NCBI GenBank assembly: GCA_009885535.1
Contig: VFKL01000159.1
Coordinates: 1-34,541, forward strand
Length of the DNA stretch: 34,541 bases
Direction of reading: 5' to 3'
Source of the DNA: Chitinophagaceae bacterium
Lineage (GTDB): Bacteria; Bacteroidota; Bacteroidia; Chitinophagales; Chitinophagaceae
Position 1 is the stretch's first letter. Each line of letters starts with the position of its first letter. Shown here in pieces: positions 17,569 through 27,598 of this stretch. A model generated the notes under the pieces. It was not told the origin of the DNA. It saw only the letters and a list, made by a program, of their open reading frames with translations, and did not search any database. Made by a program: the position numbers and the translations under genes.

Positions 17569-18942
17569 ATGAGTAAAACTAAATCATCTTTTTTTTGTCA
17601 GCAATGTGGTCATGAAAGTGCAAAGTGGTTGGGCAAATGTCCATCATGTACACAATGGAATACTTTTGTGGAAGAAGTAATTGTAAAGGGTACTGAAAAA
17701 AATAATAAAGACGAATGGAAAGAATACAATGGAATTTCAAAATTGAAAACGATTGCCATTAATGATGTAGTCAGTGCAGAAGAAAAAAGAATCATCACTT
17801 CAGATGCAGAATTGAATCGTGTGCTTGGTGGTGGTATTGTTTTGGGAAGTATTGTTCTCGTTGCTGGCGAACCTGGAATTGGTAAATCAACGTTGTTTTT
17901 ACAAATTGGTTTGCAAATAAAAAATATAACCACGTTGTATATTAGTGGTGAGGAAAGTGAGCAGCAAATTAAAATGCGGGCAGACCGTGTTGGTATTTCT
18001 AATGATCAATTTTATTTGTTGACAGAAACAGATACACAGAGTATTTTTAAAGAGATAAAAAAATTAAAACCGCAATTAATCATTGTTGATTCCATTCAAA
18101 CGTTGCAATCTCCTTTTGTAGAATCATCACCGGGAAGCATTAGTCAGATTAGAGAATGTGCTGCCGAATTTCAACGCTTTGCCAAAGAAACGAATACGCC
18201 TGTTTTTTTAATTGGTCACATCACAAAGGATGGCAACATTGCTGGTCCAAAAATTTTAGAACACATGGTGGATACCGTTCTTCAATTCGAAGGCGATCGC
18301 CATTACGCATATCGAATTCTTAGAACGCTAAAAAATAGATTTGGCTCTACCGCAGAATTGGGTATTTATGAAATGACGGGTAAAGGTATGCGCGCGGTAG
18401 ATAATCCAAGTGAAATTTTAATCACCAACAAAGAAGAACAATTGAGTGGTATTGCCATTGCTGCGACCATTGAAGGCATGCGTCCACTATTAATAGAAGC
18501 ACAAGCACTTGTAACCCAAAGTGTTTATGGAACCCCACAAAGAACAGTAAGTGGTTTTGATTTGAGAAGGCTTCAACTTTTGTTGGCCGTTCTGGAAAAA
18601 AGAGGCGGTTTTCATTTCGGGGTTAAAGATGTATTTATAAATATTGCTGGTGGCATAAAAGCTGAAGACCCTTCGATTGATTTGGCCATCATTTCTGCTT
18701 TGCTCAGCAGTTATGAAGATGTGGCCTTGCCTCAACATATTTGCTTTGCCGGCGAGGTTGGATTGAGTGGTGAAATTAGAGCGGTCAATAGAGTAGAACA
18801 AAGAATAGCAGAAGCGGAAAAATTAGGATTTGAAAAAATAGTGGTCAGCAAATACAATGCAAAATCGCTTGACAAACTAAAATCTAAAATAGAAATTATC
18901 GCGCTCGGAAAAGTGGAAGAATTATATCAATTGTTGTTTTAA
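17569..18942 (+). CDS. radA: DNA repair protein RadA
   Basis: This 457-residue RecA-like ATPase promotes branch migration and processing of recombination intermediates. In order: a C4 zinc finger (Cys10, Cys13, Cys24, Cys27), Walker A GEPGIGKST at 100-108, Walker B LIIVDSIQT at 170-178, the RadA-specific KNRFGS motif at 255-260, and a C-terminal Lon-protease-like domain (about 280-457) with the GGIKAEDPSIDLA region. All signature elements are intact and length is standard. Start is ATG 17569, with a near-consensus TACATTTA box at 17557-17564 only 4 nt upstream, hinting at a very short leader. Confidence 0.97.
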   Translation: MSKTKSSFFCQQCGHESAKWLGKCPSCTQWNTFVEEVIVKGTEKNNKDEWKEYNGISKLKTIAINDVVSAEEKRIITSDAELNRVLGGGIVLGSIVLVAGEPGIGKSTLFLQIGLQIKNITTLYISGEESEQQIKMRADRVGISNDQFYLLTETDTQSIFKEIKKLKPQLIIVDSIQTLQSPFVESSPGSISQIRECAAEFQRFAKETNTPVFLIGHITKDGNIAGPKILEHMVDTVLQFEGDRHYAYRILRTLKNRFGSTAELGIYEMTGKGMRAVDNPSEILITNKEEQLSGIAIAATIEGMRPLLIEAQALVTQSVYGTPQRTVSGFDLRRLQLLLAVLEKRGGFHFGVKDVFINIAGGIKAEDPSIDLAIISALLSSYEDVALPQHICFAGEVGLSGEIRAVNRVEQRIAEAEKLGFEKIVVSKYNAKSLDKLKSKIEIIALGKVEELYQLLF

Positions 18943-18947
18943 TTCTG

Positions 18948-19030
18948 TGAAAAGTGAAAAGTAAAAAGTGAAAAGTAAAAAGTGAAAAGTAAAAAGTGAA
19001 AAGTGAAAAGTGAAAAGTAAAAAGTGAAAA
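18948..19030. repeat. Degenerate AAAAGTG/AAAAAGT tandem repeat
   Basis: About a dozen consecutive 7-bp units alternating between GAAAAGT and AAAAAGT forms fill the gap after radA. They end just before a small inverted repeat, CCATTA-CGCAT-TAATGG (19032-19048). A shorter array of the same kind lies at about 19843-19873, on the other side of comF. Confidence 0.9.
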
Positions 19031-19072
19031 ACCATTACGCATTAATGGACTAAAAAAGAAATCAACATTTTT

Positions 19073-19080
19073 TAATTTTG
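19073..19080 (+). promoter_or_regulatory. Minus-7 box (TAATTTTG) for comF
   Basis: TAATTTTG is a perfect TAnnTTTG match, 23 nt before the comF ATG at 19104. It follows the AAAAGTG array, so comF probably has its own promoter rather than depending on radA. Confidence 0.45.
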
Positions 19081-19103
19081 AATTTTAACTTCATAAATAT
19101 CCT

Positions 19104-19805
19104 ATGAAATATCTCTCAAACATTTTAGAAGATGCGTTGCAACTTTTTTATCCGCATGTTTGCGCTGGATGCGGAGATGATTTACATGGTAAACTTCAAC
19201 TGATTTGTTTTTCTTGCATGCAACAATTGCCATATACAGATTTTGCTAAAATTCCAGATAATCAAATCGAGCATATATTTTATGGAAGAACAAAAATACA
19301 ATCAGCCTGTAGTATTTTTTATTTCTCAAAAGGCCAAATTGTGCAGCAATTAATTCATCAACTAAAATATAAAGGCAATCAAGAAATTGGAATCTATCTC
19401 GGAAAATTAATGGGTGAACAACTTTTAAACAGCGGACGTTTCAACAATATAGATGCAATCATTCCATTACCCATGCATCCAGATAAACAAAAAAAAAGAG
19501 GTTATAACCAAGCCGAAATTTTAGCAAATGGCCTTTCTCAAAAAATGAATATTCCGGTGTTGAATAAAATTATTTTACGTTCAAAAAAAACATCCACCCA
19601 AACAAAAAAACAACGTTTGGAAAGATGGACAAATGTTGATGGAACGTTTAATGTTCAAAATGAAGAAAGCATAATTGGCAAACATATTTTGTTGATCGAC
19701 GATGTGATTACAACGGGCGCTACTTTAGAAGCATGCAGCAATACCATATTATCTATTGAAAACACCAAATTAAGCATTGCTGTTTTAGCACACGCAAGTG
19801 ATTAA
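19104..19805 (+). CDS. comF: ComF-family phosphoribosyltransferase-like protein
   Basis: This 233-residue protein has an N-terminal C4 zinc-binding motif (CAGCGDD and CFSC, about residues 19-39) and a PRTase-fold domain with the PRPP-binding signature ILLIDDVITTGATLEAC near 195-211. HQLKYKGNQEIG and RGYNQAEILA, also typical of ComF, are present. ComF proteins are linked to uptake and processing of transforming DNA; the catalytic role of the PRTase domain is unresolved. It stands between two arrays of the AAAAGTG repeat. Confidence 0.93.
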   Translation: MKYLSNILEDALQLFYPHVCAGCGDDLHGKLQLICFSCMQQLPYTDFAKIPDNQIEHIFYGRTKIQSACSIFYFSKGQIVQQLIHQLKYKGNQEIGIYLGKLMGEQLLNSGRFNNIDAIIPLPMHPDKQKKRGYNQAEILANGLSQKMNIPVLNKIILRSKKTSTQTKKQRLERWTNVDGTFNVQNEESIIGKHILLIDDVITTGATLEACSNTILSIENTKLSIAVLAHASD

Positions 19806-19842
19806 GGATTATTAAGCATAAAAACTATATTTGTCTGATTAA

Positions 19843-19873
19843 GTGGAAAAAGTAAAAAGTAAAAAGTAAAAAG
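19843..19873. repeat. Short AAAAAGT tandem repeat
   Basis: Four consecutive 7-bp AAAAAGT units occupy the gap between comF and the beta-helix lipoprotein gene. They are related to the array at 18948-19030. Confidence 0.8.
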
Positions 19874-19954
19874 TATTCCCGCTGAGTCAGATGAAAATTA
19901 AAATAGGGTAAACAACAATTTGGACTTTTTTTATTTTAACTTAATAATTAATAA

Positions 19955-21367
19955 ATGAAACGAAAATTATTTTTATTGTTTCCAATAGGATTTTGCATCA
20001 TTTTTTTTATGAGCTCCTGTGATAAAGAAAATTTCATCACCTCTTCTGATGCAAGTTTATTCGTTTCAACAGACAGCATTAAATTCGATACCGTTTTTAC
20101 TTCTATCGGTTCAATTACAAAATCGTTTAAAATCATCAATCAAAATAACCAGAAACTACTTTTGTCAGAAATAAAATTAATGGGCGGATCTCAATCTGCT
20201 TTTAGAATAAATATTAATGGTACTTCCACATCTCAACTTAATAATGTGGAAATTGAAGCCAACGACAGTATTTATGTTTTTGTAGCAATTACCATTAATC
20301 CAACGCAACAAAACTTGCCATTTATTTTAAGCGATAGCATCAAAATAATTTACAACGGAAATGAAAAATTTGTTCAGTTACAAGCGTATGGACAAAACGC
20401 ACATTTTTTAAGCAATGAAAATATTATTGGGAACGTAAATTGGCAAAACGATTTGCCCTATGTGGTTCTTGGTGGTTTACACATCAATGCATCTTCCGTT
20501 TTGACTATTGAACCAGGAACGAAAATATTTATACATGCCAATGCCCCCATTTTAGTTGACGGCACACTTATTACACAAGGCACAAAAAACAATGAAGTTA
20601 TATTTACTGGTGATCGTTTAGATATCGATTATCGAGATTTACCTGCGAGTTGGCCGGGTATTATTTTTAGAACATCAAGTAAAAATAATGAACTCAATTT
20701 TACGGTAATAAAAAATGCATTTCAATCCATTGTGGCTATTGACCCATCGGTAAATACATCTCCAAAAGTTTCGATTCATCAATGCATCATCAACAATGCT
20801 TACGATGCCGGAATTTATTCCAATCATTCGGATTTGCTTGTTGAAAATTCGTTAATCAGCAATTGTGGAACGGGTATTCGAATTGTAAATGGCGGAAAGT
20901 ATCAATTTGTAAATTGTACGGCAGCCGGATATTCAAATGATTTCATGAGCCACAATAAACCTACATTGAACGTTAGCAATTATATTTACCAAAATGGAAG
21001 TGAAATTTCTTCAGATTTGTATGCCCAATTTATAAATTGTATTTTTTGGGGAGAAGGAGGTTCAAACACGGATGAGATTTACGTCGATAAATTGGGCAAC
21101 ACCGCTTTTGATGTTACGTTTGATCACTCTTTATATAAAGTTGATGTAGACCCGATTGATGTAAACTTTATTACATCAATAAAAAATCAAGATCCTATTT
21201 TTGATAGTGTAGATGTGTTTAATAATTATTATGATTTCAGAATAAAGAACAGTCCCTTTGCGCCAGGAATAGATCAAGGTATTAATACTATTTATTTAAA
21301 TGACCTCGATAATCAACCTCGAATAGCGGGTATGACGACTGATATCGGTTGTTATGAAAAACAATAA
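19955..21367 (+). CDS. Putative surface/periplasmic lipoprotein with right-handed beta-helix repeats
   Basis: The 470-residue protein begins with a lipoprotein signal (Lys/Arg n-region, hydrophobic core, lipobox ending MSSC at about residue 22). An Ig-like or anchor-type beta region (about 35-145) follows. From about 155 onward it has repeated short strands such as LTIEPGTKIFIHANAPILVDGTLITQGT, VSIHQCIINNAYDAGIYSNHSDLLVENSLISNCGTGI (split here from repeats), typical of parallel beta-helix proteins. The C-terminal YDFRIKNSPFAPGIDQG and DIGCYE ending is common in this class. Function is unknown. Binding of a glycan or a structural surface role is possible. Confidence 0.8.
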   Translation: MKRKLFLLFPIGFCIIFFMSSCDKENFITSSDASLFVSTDSIKFDTVFTSIGSITKSFKIINQNNQKLLLSEIKLMGGSQSAFRININGTSTSQLNNVEIEANDSIYVFVAITINPTQQNLPFILSDSIKIIYNGNEKFVQLQAYGQNAHFLSNENIIGNVNWQNDLPYVVLGGLHINASSVLTIEPGTKIFIHANAPILVDGTLITQGTKNNEVIFTGDRLDIDYRDLPASWPGIIFRTSSKNNELNFTVIKNAFQSIVAIDPSVNTSPKVSIHQCIINNAYDAGIYSNHSDLLVENSLISNCGTGIRIVNGGKYQFVNCTAAGYSNDFMSHNKPTLNVSNYIYQNGSEISSDLYAQFINCIFWGEGGSNTDEIYVDKLGNTAFDVTFDHSLYKVDVDPIDVNFITSIKNQDPIFDSVDVFNNYYDFRIKNSPFAPGIDQGINTIYLNDLDNQPRIAGMTTDIGCYEKQ

Positions 21368-21397
21368 CTTTTAAACCCGCTGAACTTTTTAATATTA

Positions 21398-21994
21398 ATG
21401 TTGTTATCAATAAAAAAAATTATGTTTAAAATTATTTTAATTGCCCTGATGTTAACCTCTTGTGGTTCAACATCAACTAAAAATGCAAATATGGAAAATG
21501 TCAATAATTCAAAAACTGAATTGCCAAAAAGCATTCATCAATTTGTAGTAACAGCTATAGACGGTGGGAAAATTGATTTTTCGACATTTAAAGGAAAGAA
21601 AATATTGATTGTAAATACAGCTTCTGGATGTGGATATACGCCACAATACAAAGATTTGGAAACATTATATAATCAATACAAAGACAAATTGGTAATTATT
21701 GGCTTCCCATCAAATGATTTTGGCGGACAAGAGCCGGGTACCAATGATGAAATAAAATCGTTTTGTACAAAAAATTACAGCGTAAGTTTTCCAATGGCTG
21801 AAAAGGTTTCTGTAAAAGGAGAAAATGCGGCACCTATTTATCAATGGCTCACACAAAAAGAACAAAATGGCGTTCTAGATGCCGAAATAAAATGGAATTT
21901 CAATAAGTTTTTGTTGAATGAAAATGGAGAAATCATTTCTAAGTTTGAAAGCAGCACCAACCCATTAAGCAAGGATATTACAGACAAATTATAA
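21398..21994 (+). CDS. Glutathione-peroxidase-family thiol peroxidase, predicted lipoprotein
   Basis: The family motifs are present: peroxidatic Cys78 in NTASGCGYTPQY, Gln111 in FGGQEPG and Trp166-Asn167 in KWNFNKFLL complete the catalytic tetrad. Cys123 in EIKSFCTKNY sits where thioredoxin-dependent relatives keep the resolving cysteine. The usual FPCNQF cysteine is Ser105 here. The N-terminus carries a lipobox (LMLTSC, Cys22), so the enzyme is probably lipid-anchored in the envelope and detoxifies peroxides with thioredoxin-like reductants rather than glutathione. An internal ATG at 21422 would also give a short signal peptide, so the start is uncertain by eight codons. Confidence 0.9.
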   Translation: MLLSIKKIMFKIILIALMLTSCGSTSTKNANMENVNNSKTELPKSIHQFVVTAIDGGKIDFSTFKGKKILIVNTASGCGYTPQYKDLETLYNQYKDKLVIIGFPSNDFGGQEPGTNDEIKSFCTKNYSVSFPMAEKVSVKGENAAPIYQWLTQKEQNGVLDAEIKWNFNKFLLNENGEIISKFESSTNPLSKDITDKL

Positions 21995-22044
21995 TCAATT
22001 ATTTTTCTGATTGGGCGGTAACTTTTCTCTTTAGTGAATTATTA

Positions 22045-22052
22045 TATCTTTA
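22045..22052 (+). promoter_or_regulatory. Near-consensus minus-7 box (TATCTTTA) for the delta'-like gene
   Basis: TATCTTTA differs from TAnnTTTG only at the last position and lies 9 nt before the GTG start at 22062, supporting that start. Confidence 0.35.
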
Positions 22053-22061
22053 AATTGCATT

Positions 22062-23306
22062 GTGCAGTTTAAAGATATTATAGGTCAAAATCAGGTAAAG
22101 CAGCGTCTTATTGAGATGTATCATCAAAATAGGCTCAGTCATGCCTTGTTGTTTCTTGGAAAAGAAGGCAACGGCGCATTGTCTGCCGCAATGGCTTTTA
22201 CCCAATATATTTGTTGTGATCGGGTAAATGGAAAAATGCCTCCTCCACAAAAAAAAGAAGTTTCCTTATTTGGTGATGATTTACCCATTGTTGAAAATGA
22301 AATTCAACAATTTGACATGTCGGATTCCTGTGGTGTTTGTCCATCTTGCGTGAAAGCCTCAAAGTTGGTACATCCTGATATTCATTTTTCCATTCCAACA
22401 ATAAGTGGGTTAAGAACAGACAGACCAACCATTTCAAATGATTTGATTGCCAAATGGCGTTCTTTTATATTAGAAAACCCTTACGGAAACACGCATGATT
22501 GGTTGCAGTATATTGAAGCTGAGAACAAACAAGCCAACATTACAGCAGTAGAGTGTGATGATATCCATCGGATATTAAACCTAAAAAGTTTTGAATCGGA
22601 GTACAAGTTTTTGATCATGTGGATGACGGAGTTGCTGGGAAAAGAAGGAAACAAATTGTTGAAATTAATAGAAGAGCCACCTCCAAACACCATTTTAATT
22701 TTTATTGCTGAAAATGAACAGCTTATTTTGCCCACAATTCTTTCTCGAACCCAATTGATTAAATTTCCGATGTTGCAAACGGAAGAAATCCAAAATGCAT
22801 TGGAGTTGAAATACAATGTTGATTCCAATAAATCCAAACTATTTGCCTATTTGGCTAAAGGGAATTTCAGAGAAGCTTTGCATCAAATGCATCAAATTGA
22901 AGATGACTGGGAAGTAACTTTGCGAGATTGGTTAAACACCATTGTAAAAACTGGTCCATTTGCTCAAATGAAATGGGTGGAGGAGATCGCTAAAATTGGT
23001 AGAGAAAAACAAAAGCAGTTTCTTCAATATTTTATTTATTTGCTCGAACAAGCATTATCGCTAAGGGTAAGGGGAAATCAAGCGTTGAGTCAGTTAGAAG
23101 TTACGGAAAAAGTATCCGCAGAAATGGATTTTGCGAGTCGATTTAATCGATTGTGTAATATTGCGCAACAAGAAGCCATCATCCAAGAATTAGATCAGTC
23201 AATCTATCACATCGAACGAAATGCAAATGCTAAAATCCTGTTTCATGCATTAACCATTAAGTTATATCATATTATTAGCAACAAATCAGTAATTTTGGTT
23301 GCATAA
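22062..23306 (+). CDS. holB: DNA polymerase III delta'-like clamp-loader subunit
   Basis: This 414-residue AAA+ protein of the delta'/DnaX family is part of the machine that loads the sliding clamp. It starts MQFKDIIGQNQVKQRLIEMYHQNRLSHALLF, a typical delta' opening. The P-loop is degenerate (GKEGNGALSA), as in non-hydrolysing delta'. Zinc-binding cysteines appear in DSCGVCPSCVKASKLVHPD, followed by LLKLIEEPPPNTILIFIAE and the sensor-like SRTQ. An insertion of about 40 residues before the cysteines (PPPQKKEVSLFGDDLP) is present. The start is GTG 22062, chosen because the family N-terminus begins there and a minus-7-like box precedes it. ricT follows 74 bp later. Confidence 0.9.
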   Translation: MQFKDIIGQNQVKQRLIEMYHQNRLSHALLFLGKEGNGALSAAMAFTQYICCDRVNGKMPPPQKKEVSLFGDDLPIVENEIQQFDMSDSCGVCPSCVKASKLVHPDIHFSIPTISGLRTDRPTISNDLIAKWRSFILENPYGNTHDWLQYIEAENKQANITAVECDDIHRILNLKSFESEYKFLIMWMTELLGKEGNKLLKLIEEPPPNTILIFIAENEQLILPTILSRTQLIKFPMLQTEEIQNALELKYNVDSNKSKLFAYLAKGNFREALHQMHQIEDDWEVTLRDWLNTIVKTGPFAQMKWVEEIAKIGREKQKQFLQYFIYLLEQALSLRVRGNQALSQLEVTEKVSAEMDFASRFNRLCNIAQQEAIIQELDQSIYHIERNANAKILFHALTIKLYHIISNKSVILVA

Positions 23307-23380
23307 TTGCAAATTATTTTTTGATTTGTAATATTTTAAGCGTTGGTACTAAATTTAATAATTGTAAAACTTATATAGTT

Positions 23381-24760
23381 ATGGGTTGTGGAAGTTGTGG
23401 AACCAGTAAAGACGGAGCACCAAGCGGTTGTCAAAGTCATGGCAATTGTTCAAGTGGTGGTTGTAATCGAATGAACGTACATGATTGGCTTGCCAATTTG
23501 CCTTTTAGTGACCCTGAAAGCAATTGTAGAATCGTAGAAATTAGTTTTAATAATGGCAGCCGAAAAGATTATTTCAAGAATACCACTTTACATTATTACG
23601 GAAAAGGGGAGATGGTAGCCGTTGAAGGGGTTAATGGTTTTGATGTGGGCATGATAAATTTAACCGGAGAATTGGTTCGTTTGCAACTGAAGAAAAATAA
23701 CATTGATGAGAAAAGTCCTGAAATAAAAAAAGTATTGCGAAGCGCAACTGAACAGGATATTCAAAAAATGATAGAAACAAAAGCAAAAGAGGCGAATATG
23801 CTGATTAGAAGTAGAGCAATTGCCCGTTATTTAAGGTTGGAGTTAAAAATGGCTGAAGTAGAAATCCAAGCGGATGCCAAAAAAGCTACTTTTTTTTACA
23901 TAGCTGATGATCGTGTAGATTTTAGAGAGTTAATAAAATTATATGCTGCCGAATTTAAAGTAAAAGTGGAAATGAGGCAAATAGGCGCAAGACAAGAAGC
24001 CGGAAAAGTGGGTGGCATTGGCAGTTGTGGTAGAGAATTATGTTGCAGCACTTGGCTAACAGATTTTAAAAGTGTGAACACAAATGCAGCGCGTTACCAA
24101 AACTTAAGTATCAACCAAACTAAACTGAGCGGACAATGTGGTCGTTTGAAATGCTGTTTGAATTATGAGTTGGATACCTACATGGATGCGCTTCAATTTT
24201 TTCCAAATGATGCCGACATGTTGGAATTGGCTAAAGGACGCGCATTTCTTATTAAAAAAGACATCTTTAAAAATTTGATGTGGTACACAATGTCTGATAG
24301 TAACAAACATTACCCATTAACACTAGAAACGGTTAAAAGAATTAAAGCCCAAAACAAACAAGGAATTCGTCCGGAAGAATTGGAAACAGCGGAAATAGTT
24401 ACTTCGAAACCAAAAGAAGTAGAACCAGAATACGCTGATTTGGTGGGACAAATTAGTTTGAAAAGTTTGGAGAAAACGACAAGGAAGCGCAGGGATAAAG
24501 AGCGTAGTCAACATCAATCTGGTCCTCAAATTCAAGGCAACCAAAATCAAAATCAAGGAAACCCTAAAGGTTCACAGGAACAATTTGGGACAAATCAACC
24601 CAATACAAGGGAGCCACAAAAAGGCCCACAACAAAATGCTGGTCCAAATAAAGGACCACAAAATCCTGGGAATTCAAACAATAGAAGAAATCAAGGGAAT
24701 CGACCAAATAATAACGGGCCAAGAAATCAGCAAGGACCAAAGCAAGATCCCGGAAAATAG
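23381..24760 (+). CDS. ricT: PSP1-domain protein of the RicT/YaaT family with disordered tail
   Basis: The 459-residue protein has a cysteine-rich N-terminus (GCGSCGTSKDG, then GCQSHGNC and GGC within residues 1-29). The PSP1 core follows (about 45-300) with Cys216, 221 and 222 in SCGRELCC and Cys253, 258 and 259 in GQCGRLKCC. In Bacillus, RicT works with RicA and RicF as an iron-sulfur complex affecting mRNA processing and development. Residues about 378-459 are a low-complexity Asn/Gln/Gly/Pro tail. ATG 23381 is chosen over a TTG at 23321. The link to the clamp-loader gene just upstream is also seen in other bacteria. The function in Bacteroidota is unsettled. Confidence 0.87.
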   Translation: MGCGSCGTSKDGAPSGCQSHGNCSSGGCNRMNVHDWLANLPFSDPESNCRIVEISFNNGSRKDYFKNTTLHYYGKGEMVAVEGVNGFDVGMINLTGELVRLQLKKNNIDEKSPEIKKVLRSATEQDIQKMIETKAKEANMLIRSRAIARYLRLELKMAEVEIQADAKKATFFYIADDRVDFRELIKLYAAEFKVKVEMRQIGARQEAGKVGGIGSCGRELCCSTWLTDFKSVNTNAARYQNLSINQTKLSGQCGRLKCCLNYELDTYMDALQFFPNDADMLELAKGRAFLIKKDIFKNLMWYTMSDSNKHYPLTLETVKRIKAQNKQGIRPEELETAEIVTSKPKEVEPEYADLVGQISLKSLEKTTRKRRDKERSQHQSGPQIQGNQNQNQGNPKGSQEQFGTNQPNTREPQKGPQQNAGPNKGPQNPGNSNNRRNQGNRPNNNGPRNQQGPKQDPGK

Positions 24761-24848
24761 ATAGATGATATTTGAAATTAGGCAGTCATTAAAAAATTGA
24801 TCAGAATAAATCAGCAAATTTTACAATAAATCAGATAAAAATAAACTA

Positions 24849-25754
24849 TTGTCAATATCAGTTTCCCATCTTTCAAAAAATTTTGGAGCGCAAAAAGCAG
24901 TAAACGATATTTCATTTAAGATTGGTAAAAATGAAATTGTTGGTTTTTTGGGGCCAAATGGCGCGGGGAAATCCACCACAATGAAAATGATAACTGGTTT
25001 TCTAAAACCTGAAATGGGCTCAATTGAAGTATGTGGAATTTCTGTCCAAAATCAGTCCACAGAAACACAAAAAAAAATAGGTTATTTGCCAGAATCGAAT
25101 GCGTTGTATTCGGATATGTATGTGAGAGAGTATTTATCTTTTGTAGGAAGTGTATATAAGATAGATAATTTGCAATCAAGCGTTAACGATGTAGTAGCAT
25201 TGGTGGGATTAACAAAAGAAGCACATAAAAAGATTGGGCAATTGAGTAAAGGATTTAAGCAACGTGTTGGCATCGCGGCAGCGTTGGTACATAACCCAGA
25301 AGTGTTGATTTTAGATGAGCCAACATCAGGTTTAGACCCCAATCAAATCATTGAAATTAGAGACATCATAAAAAAATTAGCCGAAAATAAAACAGTTATT
25401 TTTTCTTCTCATATTATGCAAGACATTGAAGCCATTTGTGAAAGGGTAATCATCATAAACAAAGGGCAAATTGTGGCTGATGATCAATTGAGTAATTTGA
25501 AAAATAAAAGCAACGAGAATCAAATGGTTTCGGTAGAATTTAAAGAAAAGATATCGTCAGATTTATTTTCAGGAATAAAAGATTGCATTAGCATCAAAGA
25601 AATAAGTCAAAATAAAATTATTTTTGAAACCAGGAATGCAGAATCGATTAGAAAACAAATCATGGAACTTTGTTTAAGCCACAATTTAAATATCGTTTCA
25701 TTAAATAGCGAAAGCCATAATTTAGAAGCCATTTTCAAATCGCTAACATTGTAA
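24849..25754 (+). CDS. gldA: GldA-type ABC transporter ATP-binding protein
   Basis: The 301-residue nucleotide-binding subunit has Walker A GPNGAGKST at 35-43, signature LSKGFKQR at 132-139, Walker B LILDEP at 153-158 and a switch-His SSHIMQDIE segment. The IGYLPESNALYSDMYVREYL stretch is characteristic of GldA, the ATPase of the GldAFG transporter linked to Bacteroidota gliding motility. No gldF or gldG lies next to it. The start is TTG 24849 (SISVSHLSKNFG), the only in-frame initiator that gives the family N-terminus. Other export ABC ATPases are similar, so the Gld assignment is probable rather than certain. Confidence 0.82.
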   Translation: MSISVSHLSKNFGAQKAVNDISFKIGKNEIVGFLGPNGAGKSTTMKMITGFLKPEMGSIEVCGISVQNQSTETQKKIGYLPESNALYSDMYVREYLSFVGSVYKIDNLQSSVNDVVALVGLTKEAHKKIGQLSKGFKQRVGIAAALVHNPEVLILDEPTSGLDPNQIIEIRDIIKKLAENKTVIFSSHIMQDIEAICERVIIINKGQIVADDQLSNLKNKSNENQMVSVEFKEKISSDLFSGIKDCISIKEISQNKIIFETRNAESIRKQIMELCLSHNLNIVSLNSESHNLEAIFKSLTL

Positions 25755-25789
25755 TTTTTAAACAAAAAGTATAAAACAATTATTCATAA

Positions 25790-27094
<1,305 letters not shown>

Positions 27095-27203
27095 ATTTTC
27101 CAAATTGAATAAATTATTAAATTACACAAGCATTTTTAATAAAAAAAATGTGTCCAAATAATTTAAGGTAATTTCGAAATTGGAAACAAAAAATATTTAA
27201 TAA

Positions 27204-27500
27204 ATGAAGGAGCAAACTTGGATATTGAAAATTTTAAAGAATAAATATTTTGTTACTCTTTCCTTATTTATGGTGTGGATGGCTTTTTTTGATACAAAGG
27301 ATTTCGGGCTGATACGAGAAAGACAAATCAAATTAAAAGAACTAGAAAAATCAGAAAAAGGAATGGCTAAATTGATAACGGAAACAAGAGCAGAGTTAAG
27401 TATGTTAAAAACAAGCGCTGAGTCCGTTGAGAAATATGCCCGTGAGAAGTATCTGATGAAAAAAGACAATGAAGATATTTTTGTAGTAAAAACACCATAA
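27204..27500 (+). CDS. DivIC/FtsB-type septum formation initiator
   Basis: This 98-residue bitopic membrane protein has a short cytoplasmic N-terminus and one membrane span (about residues 14-30, YFVTLSLFMVWMAFF). A periplasmic coiled coil (about 38-75) and a short C-terminal KYAREKYLMKKDNEDIFVVK module typical of FtsB/DivIC follow. With FtsL and FtsQ-like partners it links the divisome to septal wall synthesis. It lies 109 bp after eno. Confidence 0.9.
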   Translation: MKEQTWILKILKNKYFVTLSLFMVWMAFFDTKDFGLIRERQIKLKELEKSEKGMAKLITETRAELSMLKTSAESVEKYAREKYLMKKDNEDIFVVKTP

Positions 27501-27598
27501 AAAAGAAAAATACGGGTTATAACACAATATTTAGAAAATAAGCTCGTTTACATTTTTGGATAAAATATTTAATTAACAATAAAGCATCACAATTGCCT

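Noticed and set aside
27095-27203. Terminator after eno
   Set aside because: Only a weak A-T stem (CATTTTT with AAAAATG) is visible, without a proper T-run, so eno and the divIC-like gene may be co-transcribed.
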